A stretch of DNA of 64,000 bases from Sternotherus odoratus. Its lineage: Eukaryota; Chordata; Testudines; Kinosternidae. The stretch spans positions 14,762,285 to 14,826,284 of the forward strand of contig JAVMKO010000021.1 of assembly GCA_032164245.1 (NCBI GenBank), given 5' to 3'. The notes below the pieces were generated by a model that was not told where the DNA came from, ran no database searches, and saw nothing but the letters and a program-made list of their open reading frames with translations. Position numbers and translations under genes: made by a program. Numbering within the stretch: position 1 is the first letter of the stretch; each line of letters opens with the position of its first letter. Shown here one piece after another: positions 45,594 through 57,526 of this stretch.

Positions 45594-46631
45594 CAGTGGT
45601 TCTCAACCAGAGGTACACATACTCCACCTAGGGCTATGCAGAGGTCTTCAGGAAGTATATCAACTCATCTAGATATTTGCCTAGTTTTACAACAGGCTAC
45701 CTAAAAAGCACTAGCAAATTGAGTACCAAACTAAAATTTCATACAGACAATAACTTTATACTGCTCTATATACTATACACTGAAATGCAAGTACAATATT
45801 TATATTCGGATTGATTTATTGTGTAATTGTATGGTAAAATGAGAAAGTAATCAATTTTTCAGTAATAGTGTGTGTGTGACGGAGTAGGAATGCAGGAATG
45901 CTTTTAATCGTTTCTCTGAATCTTGTGTGAAGGTGGCCATACCTGAAGCTGTAACTTGACCCCGGGGAGGGTGGGGGGGAAGGGAGGTCACCTGACCTGC
46001 CTGGGGAAGGAAAGACACAGAGAAAGGAATGCAGGGGAGGGGCGGATGAAAAAGTCTCAGTCTGAAGCTGGGTGGGCAGAAGGGAGGCAGGCTCAGACAG
46101 GGTCTGGCCTCCCTGGGCCCCCAAAATGGATCCAGCTGAGGGGTTCAGGTACCTACAAGCTCGGTGTTAGACCATGTACCTGTCGACGAATAAACCTCTG
46201 TTTTACCGGCTGGCTGAGAGTCACATTTGACTATGGAGTTGGGGTGCAAGGATCCATGGGCTTCCCCAGGACCCCACCTGGGCGGGCTCACTGTGGGACG
46301 CACACAGAGGGACAGAAGGTGCTGAATGCTCTGAGGTCAGACCCAGGAAGGTGGAAGCTGTGAAGCTCCTAGCCTTGGAGATGGGATGTGTATGGAGAAG
46401 ATGCTTCCCCTCCCCCCCCCCCCCCCCCGGAGTCCTGACTGGCTTCATAGGGAGCAAGTTCCGTTCCATACCATCACCCCGGGCACTCCATGACAGTGTT
46501 CTGTGACACTTGTATTTTTATGTCAGATTTTGTAAGCAAGTAGGTTTTAAGTAAGGTGCAACTTGGGGGTAAGCAAGACAAATCAAACTCCTGAAACAGG
46601 TAAAGTTGTTTGGAAAGGTTGAGAGCCACTC
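45594..46631. mobile_element. hAT MITE interrupted by an LTR
   Basis: The TIRs are cagtggttctcaacc and ggttgagagccact. Removing 45875-46495 leaves about 417 bp that read as one AT-rich element (agtaatagtg joined to ttctgtgacactt). No clear 8-bp target duplication remains. Confidence 0.75.
45875..46495 (+). mobile_element. solo LTR (621 bp) inside the hAT MITE
   Basis: It begins tgtgacggagtagg and ends actccatgaca (TG...CA). gtgtg precedes it and gtgtt follows, a probable 4-5 bp duplication. A poly(A) signal aataaa lies at 46189-46194. A poly-C run is at 46412-46428. No viral gene is attached. It is younger than the MITE it interrupts. Confidence 0.8.
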
Positions 46632-49600
46632 TTATTTTTGTACACGTACTCTCTCTTGCAAACTGCTGGAATCCTTATTTAAGCCACTGTAATGTGCCAA
46701 TGTGGATTTCAAATCAAAATGATAGCCTGGAAGAAGGCTATTCATAATGTAATGTTTGGTTCTAGCCAAAAATTAAGCAGAATATTTCATCTTAAAAGAA
46801 CACTTTAACCTATGCATTTTGTTTAAAGCAGCAACAGAAATGCAAGAGGATTATCAAAGAAAATCAGCATGAAGATTGTTTACTTGTTGAAGATATGCCT
46901 GTTTTACACTCTGGAGGCTTCATATTAGAGCATTCCCCTAAAATGTAAGATGTGCCTATATTAGCACAAATCAACAGGTTCAGATTTAACTTGAAGGGAA
47001 ATAACAGAAAAACAACTAAAAAAACCCTTTGGGCTACCCAAATAATGCAGCAGTAAACACCCATCTGTCATCTAATACTATCTATTCCCAGCCTGCATTA
47101 AGTTAGGCATATTAGCCATATGAATCCCAAATGACATCTGATCTTGAATAAATAATTATTGCTTTCCTGTTCCCACAGGTCTGACAATCGGGAGTCCAAT
47201 TTACAGAGGTGCCGATAACCCATACTTTGATTTAAGACAATTGGAGCTGCAGGTGCTAAGCACTTCTGAAAACCAATTTTAATAAAAAGGGACAGAAACA
47301 AAACGGTCAGAAGGTGGAATCATTTTAGAACAGCTATGTAAATTGTAATCTGATGGTACTATTAAATAAAATGAATTCTTTATCTACATGTTTGATTTGC
47401 TTGTGTTTTAAATTATGAAAAAATAACTTGCATTTGAACTATAGTTTTGAAATTATTATAAAACACACAAATGGGCTTAATGTGTGACATTTTCTAACAG
47501 ATTATCACCCTCTGTCTATATAAAGAAATGCTAAGAATTGCTGTTCCATCAAACACTTGAATTTATACAAACTGCTCTTTGAATACTTTAGAAATAATTT
47601 TCGGTCGCCACTTTTAGAAAAAAAATACTTCAAAACTGAGTTAAATTATGGTATAACTTGAGTGACTGCAACATCTGACCCCCAAAAAGCCCAATCTTAT
47701 TTTTCAAGTGTCAATCTATGTGCCAGATATGAATTTCCTAAGCTTCAGCTTTAAAGAACCACAGCAAAAAGGTCAGAGTCAAGACTACAGTGCATTTTGT
47801 GAAGAGATATCATAGATTCAGAGAAATCAGAGAGGGAAAAGACTTGTTAGAGAGGCATTGTTAAAATAAAATCAGGTTTAGATAAAGTTTCTTCTCCTGT
47901 TGCTAACATTATTTTAGCTCACTGAAACAGAGAGAAAAATTTAAATTAGTTTACTTTGCATTACTGATGCTTCTTGTGTTTTAATAGAACTGAGTCTGGA
48001 CTGGGCTCTGAACTCCCTAGCTAATCCCTCTATATAATGGGTTGAATGAACTTTGGGAACCTTCACATCCTGATCCAAACCCTGTAGCTTGGATCTCTCT
48101 CTACATGGAGTTACTCTGAGTCACCACGTGCCCTCTGCATGGGATTAGCAAAACACTTAAAAGGAAACAAATCCATTTAAAAACCACACTGCTGTCTGAA
48201 AATGTTTCATCTACCACTGTTACATCCAACACCAAAAGACACTAACTAGAAGAGACTCAAGAGTAGTAGTATTTCTTTTTTATTTTTCCAGTTTGCTTCC
48301 TGTGTGCATTTGACAGCAGTTTATATAGAGACAACAATAATGTCTCCTGTTTTGGTTTGGGTATTTAAACACAGCAATGGGGGAGAGAAAAAAAATTTTT
48401 TAAAGGAAAATGCAAATGTAAAAATCACAACAATTTGAAGAGAAGTGCCAGAGCACTGTAGGACAGAATACATCGCTCGCTCTTACACACATACACATAT
48501 AATATGTACCAGACACTTACAGTGGGTGTCAGCAAGTATAAACAGGAAGTGTTTCTACTCATGGGGAATGATAGGTGGGTAGAAAGTGGAATGCCTCATC
48601 CCAAGTACTCTGCTCTGTAATGGCTTCCAAAGTCTGTGTCTTCATATACAAAGACATGCACAAACACACACAAAACTCCAATAAACTAATCAAACTATTT
48701 CTCCTACAGGCAATGAAAGTTGATAGAGATTCATGTCATTTCTACTTTTAAATACCTGAAAGGCATTCAGATGTTGTCATGAGAACTGTATAAAGTACTT
48801 GCACGGGCAGATCTGCTTCAGCAGACAATCACCCTATGCTAATGCGCTCAATACAGTCACTTTTCAGAATAGATCTGTAGCTGATGTAAATCAGTGTTGC
48901 TCTACCAACTATGGTTTGGCCCTTCATATCTGAAAATTTGATGCTTCCTGAGCTCCTTTTTCTTGATGCATGACACTTAGCTCATGAAACAAGAGTTCAT
49001 CATAGATCTTCATACATCAAATATCACTGAGTTGCTTGCTTGGGGCATGTCCTAAGGGTTAGGCCAAGCCTTTAAACTCACCCAGCCTCTGGTCTGAAAT
49101 GTCCATGCAATCTGGTCATTAAAGGTTCAGCACTCTGGCTAAGTCCTGGAGAGTCTACTCCTTCTGGGGTTGTTAACAAGCCCCAAAAGAAATTAACACT
49201 AATGAGCAGTCCAGTGGGCTTGGTAAGGCTCTCTTTCTTCAGAGAACTTCTGGTAAGATATGGCCCCAACCACCAAAAGTGGTTCAGCACTGGGCCTTCC
49301 TCTGTTCCTTCAGGGAAAGAGCCATCAGGCAGCAGTCATCCAAGAACCTCTTGCCCTCTGCCAGCCCACCATCAGAAACTGAGGACTAGGGGCTTGCTCT
49401 CCTCTCTGGTATGTCCTCAACTGTGTGTTGTGTTCTCCCCTTTTAAGCTTCACGTTCCAAATCTTACATCTCTTGCAAGTGTGATGGGGTGGGACTGACT
49501 GAGCCCACAACAGCTTATTAATCCTGTGTGACCAGCATGGGGTTTATACAGCCCACCACACACAGATAAAAATAATTAATTTAAATGTCATAGACCTCCT

Positions 49601-50689
49601 CCCATAAAAGAACAAGTGGTAACAAAGTACAAAACTCATATATTGTTGGCAACATCACAGCACTGAAGTGCCTCTGAGGAAAGTTCTAAATCTGCATTCC
49701 TCCACAGAGCTGAAGCAGGAAGGAAAGAAGAAAAGGAAAATCAATCAATCAATCATGGGACTTTCCTTTCAGCAATGGACACAGAAGAGCTACTTGCCTA
49801 TTAAAAGAAAGCCTATCTGGAGTCTAGACACCTTGGTGATTGGCTAAACAGATATTCTAAACAGACAGAATGGACAGATTGGACCATTCACTGATATGAA
49901 AAAAAAAATCACCCCTTTAGATCTACCCAAATCTATTAGACTCCTTAGGATGTGCTAAGAAAAAGAGAATTATACAAGGTTGATGCCACTTGCACTCAAC
50001 TCTGAAATGAATAATCTATTATGTACAGTGATGAGATACACATATTATTTATACAAAACTGGTCTAACAAGCATCTAACTTATCAGTATCTTACAGAATC
50101 CAGGATACATTCAGAATGATTTTATTACTCATGCGTCATTTTATGTTTGACATACATCTTAGTTATTTGCAGTTTATTGCAAATATGTTATTATGTATGG
50201 TACAGTCAAGTGAATGCTTATTAAAATCTAGCAAATAAGATTTAGGGTCTTTGTCAAAAATCACTTGTTATTTTCCTGTAACTTAAAGTCAAGAATAAGG
50301 TAAGGCATAAATATTGCATACAAAAAAAACCCATATAGAATGAGACTGTTTAAATAAAAAGTATTTTCAAATATTTATTCTATCATTTGAAAAAGTTTTA
50401 AAAACAGGATGAATGAGGTACAAACAGATTATCTTTTGTGAACCTTTAGAATCCCAATTTACAGGAAAAATAGTGCAAGATTTCTCCTCTTCCAGTACAG
50501 ATAGAAAGATAGACTGATTAAATACAGATATGTGAGTATGTTTATGTTCAATGTACTATAGAGAACAGGTAGTAGGATGATGAAGTGTCACAGTATGTGG
50601 ATATCTCTAATTTACCATTTGAAAAAGCCTACAGTTAAAAAACAGGCTAGCTAGTAATGTATTTAAAACCATACTTGACATGATAAATG
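46632..50689. other. unique DNA, no gene seen
   Basis: About 4 kb of AT-rich DNA without recognisable repeats. 49070-49560 is GC-richer and may hold an old LTR-like fragment, but its ends cannot be defined. Confidence 0.35.
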
Positions 50690-51060
50690 AAACAGAATAA
50701 ATGTATACAGCAAGTGAGACTTCCAGGGAACAGGGGGAGACTTCGCACTTTTGCTGACAGTGACTTTACTGTCAGTGGTCTGTCTCTCTTGAAGGCAGCT
50801 GTCAATCACAGGCCATCTTTCTCTCCCACAGGAGTTCATTGTGCCCGCAGACAGTTGTGGAATAACTGCTCCTGGGCGTCAGAGCGGCAGATGGAGTGTA
50901 TCTGTCAATCATTGTCACTAATTATTAACTTCTGTCACTCACAGAAAGGCAACATCTCTCTGCCTGATCCTCTGTGATTTGATCTGCTACGCCACCTCGG
51001 AGACAGACAGTTCAACCTTTCATTATGTGTCACACACACAGCGCTTTGCTGGGTCAGCCC
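50690..51060. promoter_or_regulatory. candidate enhancer with PBX-MEIS/PREP-type sites
   Basis: Repeat-free and GC-richer than its flanks. It carries two perfect copies of ctgtcaatca (50799-50808, 50902-50911), the reverse complement of the PBX-MEIS/PREP consensus TGATTGACAG, in the same orientation 103 bp apart. Two more TGACAG-type sites face each other as an 8-bp inverted repeat (50754-50761 and 50768-50775). Further TGTCA words and a TAATTA core (50919-50924) follow. This is inferred from motif density, not from conservation. Confidence 0.45.
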
Positions 51061-51829
51061 CCGTGACTCAGTGTTCCAGCAGAATTCTATTTTAGCCACA
51101 TAACATTACAGGGAGAAGCTTACATGAAGGATGCTCCTCAGTGTTCAAATACAATGGTCACTAATTTTCAGTCAACATTTTGAAGAGAGATAAATGAAGA
51201 GATGCCAGCCTCTATTAGGATTCAAATGAAGAGGCTAAACGAATATGCCAATTAACTCATTTTCACATGATGATGTGTCTGCTATTTTCTAATTATTAAA
51301 ACATTAATTATTTTATCTCACACACATAAATAAATACCAACAAATTCTAAAGGTATACCAGACTGAAATTTATTCTGGCAATGGATTATCTTATCGTATA
51401 GATACCATATAGATACCCAAGTGACAGAGGCCTTATAAATAGTTACAATAGATAGATATCATTGTCCCTTCTCTGGATAGCTCAGAAAAATTACTTTGAA
51501 GATTATAATCAATCATTTCTTGAGTGAACCTATATTTGCCGGAATCCTTTCCTTATTCTGCAATTGTAGATGCTATTATTTATTTCACTGTTTATTACAA
51601 GTTCCCTTAATGACATCAGATGTTCTTAGCTCAGTGCTGGAAAAAGCCTTCTTCAGGCCTGCACCTAATCTTCACAAAGGAAGGCTGGACAGAAACCTAT
51701 CCATGCTTGCCCATTACAGCTGAAAGATGGGACACTGCCCAAATAGTTGTATGTGCAATTACTTAAACTTTTATAAGACCTTTGATTTAGACGCATGACA
51801 GATTAAAAATTAGCACTAGACAATAACAG
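51061..51829. other. no feature seen
   Basis: AT-rich unique DNA. Confidence 0.35.
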
Positions 51830-52560
51830 TAAAGCACATGGTAAATGGCTTAAGAACTGTCTGACAGGTCTCAGAGTAGTCATCAATGGAGGTGTTTCTA
51901 ATAAGGTTCCAAAGGGATTGCTACTACGCCCAATGCTTTCAACATTTTTATCACTGATCCTGAAACAAATATAAAATCACTGCTGATAACACTTACAGAT
52001 GACACAAAGATAGGTGGACTGGTAAACAGCGATAAGGATAGGACAGTCACACAGTGTAATCTGGATCCATTGATAACCTCATTTAAAAAAATATTTTAAT
52101 ACAGCCAAATGCAAAGTTATACCTTTAGGAACAAGGAACGCAGACCATACTTACAGTACATCCCCACCCCAAGGATTGGAAAGCAGAGGCTCTGAAATGG
52201 ATTTATGGTTCATGGTGGTTGAGCAACTGAACATGGAATCCCCATGAAAAGCTGTGGCACAAAGGGCTAATTCAAGTTCTATAAAGAGGGGAGTACCAAT
52301 TAGGAATAGGGATATGATTAACTTCTGTATAGCATTGGTGAGGTCAGTATTAGAATATCACACCCAGTTCTGGCATCCACATTTGTAAAGAGATGATGAA
52401 AAACTCCAGCCTGGGGTGGAGACATAAAAATTGTTCCAAGGCTAGAGACAATGCCTTACAGTGAAAGACTTAAAGAGCACAATCTATTTAGTTTATCAAA
52501 AAAGACTGAGAGGTCATTTGATTACAGTATATAAATACCTATAGGCCAAATATAGGCCAA
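51830..52560 (+). mobile_element. CR1 LINE, reverse-transcriptase fragment
   Basis: It matches the RT region of CR1 ORF2. The DNA words gtgtttctaataaggttcc, aacatttttatcactgatcc and cttacagatgacacaaagat correspond to the stretch ending in the catalytic ADDTK, read here as TDDTK. Later, ttagtttatcaaaaaagact marks the SLSKR-type end. Both catalytic Asp codons survive, but frames are broken by stops, so it is inactive. No 3' UTR follows. Confidence 0.8.
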
Positions 52561-52719
52561 AACCTATGAATCCTTCAGCCCAATACTTCAGCCCATTTAG
52601 CCTACCTACTACATCTGACTGGATATTCACAAAATTATATTTCTCAATCTCTCCCTTTTGTCCAGTCCAAAGAACACAGCACCAGTTTAGAATAAACTCT
52701 CCAAAGCTTCAGTTTAGAA

Positions 52720-52800
52720 TTTAAGTGTCTGCTTGCATCCGACGAAAGCTTATGCTTGAAAACTTTAGTTAGTCTTTAAGGTGCCACAGGACTCTTTGTC
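52720..52800 (+). mobile_element. PLE terminal module with deleted stem II
   Basis: It reads gcttgcatccgacgaaagct and then atgcttgaaaactttag and gtctttaaggtgccacagga. Compared with other copies, the stem-II segment (agtgggtattagcccac) is missing, leaving the core boxes fused. The deletion falls exactly on a short palindrome. Confidence 0.8.
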
Positions 52801-54569
52801 ACCTTGATTAAATATGTTCCTGTGAATTTACATTTAAAGTTGGGATGAAATGGGTTAGGAATCTGACATTAATCGATAATTCTCCCCAAGAAACACTGAA
52901 GGGTTTTGATACTGTGTGATCCAGATCCAAACTACTCATTGATTTAGTTTTGCTTTTGTTAAATTGACCAACGAGGTTCTGCAAACACAGAACTCTACTA
53001 GTTTTGCTCATTTCTATTCAAAATCCTCAATCACATTCCCATCACCTTCCAATCCTTCTGAATCCAACACTCTCAGACACCAGAGTGGTAAGAACAGGAT
53101 AAATGATAGGAAGAATAAAGCGAAAATTTCTGGCGAAAATTTCATTGTAGACTCTCACTTAACATTTTTACTCTTTCCGTTCAAGATCTTGTACACAACT
53201 TAAAGAAAAAAATGTCAATGTCTTCTGTTATAAGGACTTTTTGCTTCAGCTCTTACTGGAAAAAGAAACCAAGTGACAAAGAGACCATCTCTAGATAATA
53301 CTTCTCTATTTCAGCTCCTGACAATCTGCTGTCATTACAACTATAAGCACACTTTATGTGCTTTCATAACCTTTGACAACTAGAATCACTAACAATATTT
53401 TTGTTGAAGAAACTTTTATAAAATATTACAATCAATTCAATTGCATTAACACATTTGAACCTCTAAGTTCAACACAGTGGAAAACACAATACTATTTTAT
53501 TACATCAGCTGTCTGGTCACATATATATCATCTATAACTAAAATCAGAAGTATGGAGAGTCCTATTTATCTAGAGTTTGCAAAAAGAATTATCTGACAGC
53601 TGAAAATGAAAAACTACTAATAAGCATTATGGTTTATTGAAAATTTTAAACAATGAGATTAAGGAAACTTTTGCAATATTAAGGAATGTATATGATACTA
53701 TTTTACCTTGCTTGAAGAATTCCTCTGGGATGTCTTATGCTGTTACACCACAACTAACTATGTTAAGGAATTCTGCCATTTTTCCTATATTCAAAATGCA
53801 TTTAAAATTAGGAGGGAATTGTCCTTCAGCATATTGCACTGCCCTAAATTGTTTGTATTTTTATTGGAACCATTTGCCCCACCAATAACTAGAATAGGGT
53901 AAGGAGAGGTAAAGCTCTACCCAACACTTCAATATTTTAGTGCCTTAAGAGATACATTTTTAAATACTTTTAAAACCATTTTTTCTGAAGGCTCACATTT
54001 AAGGCTTGTGAAAAGCAAGTCTTTGTAGAGAGATTTTGTTGAGTGGTAAACCAGTAGAGGGAATAGAGTCAAGAGGGGAGAAATAGAGAAGAGCCCAATT
54101 ACCTCACTTATTGCTAACAGAAACCAGGGGGGGAAAAAAGTAAAAACCACTGCCCTACACTCACTACAAGAAATGAGCTGAGAGGGAAAGAGAGTTGGGA
54201 GGCTAGAGTAACCAATGAAGCTGAGCAAATACTGCAAACATGTATCTATGACTATTAATGTAAATAAAACCAATGATTTTAAAGCTTTAGTATTCACAAC
54301 TAATATTTGGGTAAAATCTCATCCTCAAATAAATATACTTGTTTGAGTGTAAATGAGTAGACATGATCACATATAAATACAGATGCTGGCACAAAAAGCA
54401 ACACATATTTGTGTCAGAAACGATAAAAATGACAATCTTCAAACGAAGGAACAGAAAATACCATTTTATTTCAGTGACTAACTACACAGATCAGATAATG
54501 AATACCGCTTAATATTCAACATTTCTTTGCACGATGCTCACTGGACAATTAAGAATAGGACATTACCAA
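52801..54569. other. no gene seen
   Basis: AT-rich unique-looking DNA. The short frames lack support. Confidence 0.35.
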
Positions 54570-54631
54570 ATTTGCGGTCCATTTTGGTCAACTTCATGGT
54601 CATATCATTTTAAAAACCATAAATTTCATGA

Positions 54632-54731
54632 GTGACAAAGAGTCCTGTAGCACCTTAAAGACTAACTAAAGTATTGAAGCATAAGTTTTCGTGGGCTAAT
54701 ACCCGCTTCGTCAGATGCAAGCAGTGGAAGA
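54632..54731 (-). mobile_element. PLE terminal module as a 100-bp retrotransposed unit
   Basis: Read on the minus strand: ttccactgcttgcat, the hammerhead-like core, then gcttcaatactttagttagt, aaggtgctacagg and actctttgtcac. It contains no protein-coding part. The 14-bp duplication shows that it inserted as a unit of this size. Confidence 0.85.
54667..54711 (-). ncRNA. hammerhead-like motif with both core boxes intact
   Basis: The reverse complement reads CUGACGA, stem GCGGG/CCCAC (one G-C pair and one mismatch changed from other copies), GAAA, then AC-loop-GCU. It is the only copy here with both core boxes as in the hammerhead consensus. Stem III has an A-C mismatch, and stem I is not obvious. 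Confidence 0.55.
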
Positions 54732-55320
54732 CATAAATTTCATGATTTCAGCTATTTAAATCTGAAATTTCATGGAGTTGGGGGGCAGGAAAGTTGGAGG
54801 GGGGGTGTCGCAAGGTTATTCTAGGGCCGGGGGTGGGGATTTGCAGTACTGCTACCCTACTTTCTGAACTGCTATTGGCTGCGGTGTTGCCTTCACAGCT
54901 GTGCAGCTGGGGGGTGGCAGCTGCTGGCCTGGAACCCGGCTCTGAAGTCAGAACCGCCACCAGCAGCAGTACAGAGGTAAGGATGGCATGATAAAATACT
55001 GCTGAGCCTTACTTCTGCTTGCTGCTGGCAGGGTGCCACCTTCAAGACTGGGCACCTGGCCAACAGCCTCCGCTCTCTGGCCACCCAGCTCTGAAGGCAG
55101 CGCAGAAGTAAGAGTAGCAATACCATGACCCCTCTAAAGTAAACTTGCAACCTCCTGCAACTTCCTTTTGGGTCAGGACCCCCAATATGAGAAACGCTGG
55201 TCTCCCCTGTGAAATCTGTATAGTATAGGGTAAAAGCATACAGAAGACCCGATTTAATGAGGGGAGACCAGATTTTAGAGTCTGTGATGCGTTTTTCATG
55301 GCCGTGAATTTGATAAAGCC

Positions 55321-56641
55321 TTAATTATGAACAAACTCATAAGTTAAACTTAAAATCTGTGCTTGTTCCTGGACAATTCACAAAGAGAAAAAGGAATAAA
55401 TTCTTCAAAAAATTATTCATTGTGAGTGATTAGACTAACTATAGTAACCAAAGAATATCCCTGATTTACAAATATTAGACTAGACTAGACAGTTGTCATT
55501 ACAATGCAAGCTCAGTACAAACCCAGCTCAATGCTAGACCCCTCAAAAGCATTTATCTCCGAAACATGGAATTTCACAAGTACTGTGCTTCCATACTATC
55601 CAGAATTGCGCAGTTCTTTTATATTTACATTTGGATGCACTTATTTTGTCCCTGATTTACTATTATTTATTAATTTCTTTTGCACTATTTCGGAGTACCA
55701 AGGCACTGAATAAAATGTGAGCAATGAGCAAACATGGCAACAGAAACAACAAACCATGTGAACTAGATCAAGTAGCAGCTTTAGTGAACAAAATGTGTAT
55801 AAAGTAGAGCTGAGCAAGAACTTCACAAATTATGCAGTTAATTTTGTCCTTAATTTTGTGAGAAGATACGAAATTCTCAATTTCTTTATTTGAAATTTTT
55901 CACAAATATCTTCAGTGATTAATTTTTGGCCTTCAAATCTTTGTGAATATTTGGAATACAGAGTTTGCAATTCCTGTCATACTGGTCAGTTACATTAGTC
56001 ACATGATATCATTTTTGCTCCCTGACTAGCTGGTATAACTGATAAGTAACTAATCCAAAACAAGCTTAAAATTTTACACTCTAACATACAATTTAAAATT
56101 GACTTTAGATGAATCTTCACGCATTCAAGCACACAAAGTTAGTTATAGTAAACACGCAGGAAGGGCTATTAATACAATTTTTTCACTTCTTTGCTTATCT
56201 CCAATATAAAGTAAAGGAACCAGTGCAGATATCAGCATGGAGGGGATATTCGACCAGGGAGAACCAGGGTTTCTTTATCCTGGGAAAGAGCAGCTCCATC
56301 AGGGCAATGCAATTAAACTAAACTAAAATTAAAATTCAAAACAGCAATTGGACTGAGCTAGATAGTTGTGTCTGATCCACACTGTAAACTCCTTCCAACA
56401 GGCTTGATGACTTCCCATGTTTGTACAGCAATGAGCAGACCATCAGAGCTTCATAAATATAAAAGTCACTTTAAGTGATTAACACATTATTTTAAATACC
56501 TCAGGCCAGACTTTCCCCTGTATAAACCTCAAGTGACTCTACTGACTTCAGTGGAGTAACTCTGGATTCACACTGACTTAAATAATGTCAGAAGGTAGAC
56601 CTTGGAGAATAAGAAAACTTTTAAACCACATTTTACTCAAA
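55321..56641. other. no gene seen
   Basis: AT-rich unique-looking DNA. Confidence 0.35.
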
Positions 56642-56771
56642 CAGGGTGACCAGATGTCCTGATTTTATAGGGACAGTCCAATTTTGAGCTTTTTCTTATA
56701 TAGGCTCCTATTACGCCCCCCTTCCCACACCCTCTGTCCTGATTTTTCACATTTGCTGTCTGTTCACCCTA
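56642..56771. mobile_element. 130-bp TIR element, relative of 10334
   Basis: The ends are agggtgaccagatgtcct and ctgtctgttcaccct. The inner sequence matches the other copy in reverse orientation. The flanks tactcaaa and aacccaaa agree at 6 of 8 bases, a possible old hAT duplication. Confidence 0.75.
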
Positions 56772-56939
56772 AACCCAAACCAAATGAAGGTCAAATTTAT
56801 ACATCCTTTCTCCATTACATCATCCATGTTGCCAACACACATGATTTTATCATGATTCCGACACTATTTGGTATCCTTCTTAGTATCCCCAAGGCTTCTA
56901 GAGTCATGGAATTTACATACAAAACTCAAATATTTTTAT

Positions 56940-57015
56940 ACATCACTCTACATATGTATCTATATGGTTGTATCTATATATATTTGTGTGTGTGTATGTG
57001 TATGTGTACACACAG
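56940..57015. repeat. AT- and GT-rich simple repeat
   Basis: Runs of tatatgt, tatatatatttgtgtgtg and tatgtgtatgtgtac. Open frames here are compositional. Confidence 0.7.
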
Positions 57016-57057
57016 AGATAGTTGAGGAAAAGAAGCTTGATAATATGAACCCTAAAG

Positions 57058-57526
57058 CAGGGATCTCAAACTCAAATCACCATGAGGACCACATGAGGAC
57101 AAATACATTGGTTCAAGGGATGCATCACTGACACCTTTTTCTTATTACACTACAAAAGCCCCCACCCCGCTCCCCACTCCCCACCTTCCATGAAGCCCTG
57201 CCCCATATCTTCTCACCTCTTCTCCGCCCCCAATCCAACCCCTTCCCCAAAGTCTCCACCCCAACTCCTCCCCCTCCCTGCCCCTATTTCAACTCCTTTC
57301 CCAAATCCGCACACCCACCTCTTATCCACCTCCTCCTTTGAGTGCGTCACATCCCCACTCCTCCCACCTCCCTCCTGGAAAGTCCTAAGTGCCGCCAAAC
57401 AGCTGTTTGGCAGCAGGAAGAGCTGGGAGGTAGGTGGAAGAGTGGGGATGTGGCATGCTCAGGCGGGGTGGTGAAGGGCGGGGGCCTCAGAAAACAGCTC
57501 CGTGGGCCACATGCTTGAGACCCCTG
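57058..57526. mobile_element. non-autonomous hAT element (~470 bp)
   Basis: Inverted ends cagggatctcaaactc and gcttgagacccctg. The words cctaaag (57051-57057) and cctacag (57527-57533) suggest an imperfect target duplication. The interior is C-rich (cttccccaaagtctcc). Confidence 0.7.

Larger units (their letters stand above)
54618..54745. repeat. 14-bp target site duplication of a PLE module
   Basis: cataaatttcatga is present at 54618-54631 and 54732-54745, bracketing the 100-bp module exactly. Confidence 0.85.
54570..55320. mobile_element. MITE with PLE inserted, approximate ends
   Basis: The right end (gaatttgataaagcctt) and internal blocks (ggtctcccctgtgaaatct, ggggagaccagattttag, gcagcgcagaagtaagagta) agree with a turtle MITE I recall. 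It is rich in inverted segments. A 100-bp PLE module lies inside at 54632-54731. Without the PLE it reads continuously through the 14-bp duplication. Confidence 0.55.

Noticed and set aside
56684..57131. Frames of 113 and 87 residues
   Set aside because: They cover a MITE and AT/GT simple repeats.
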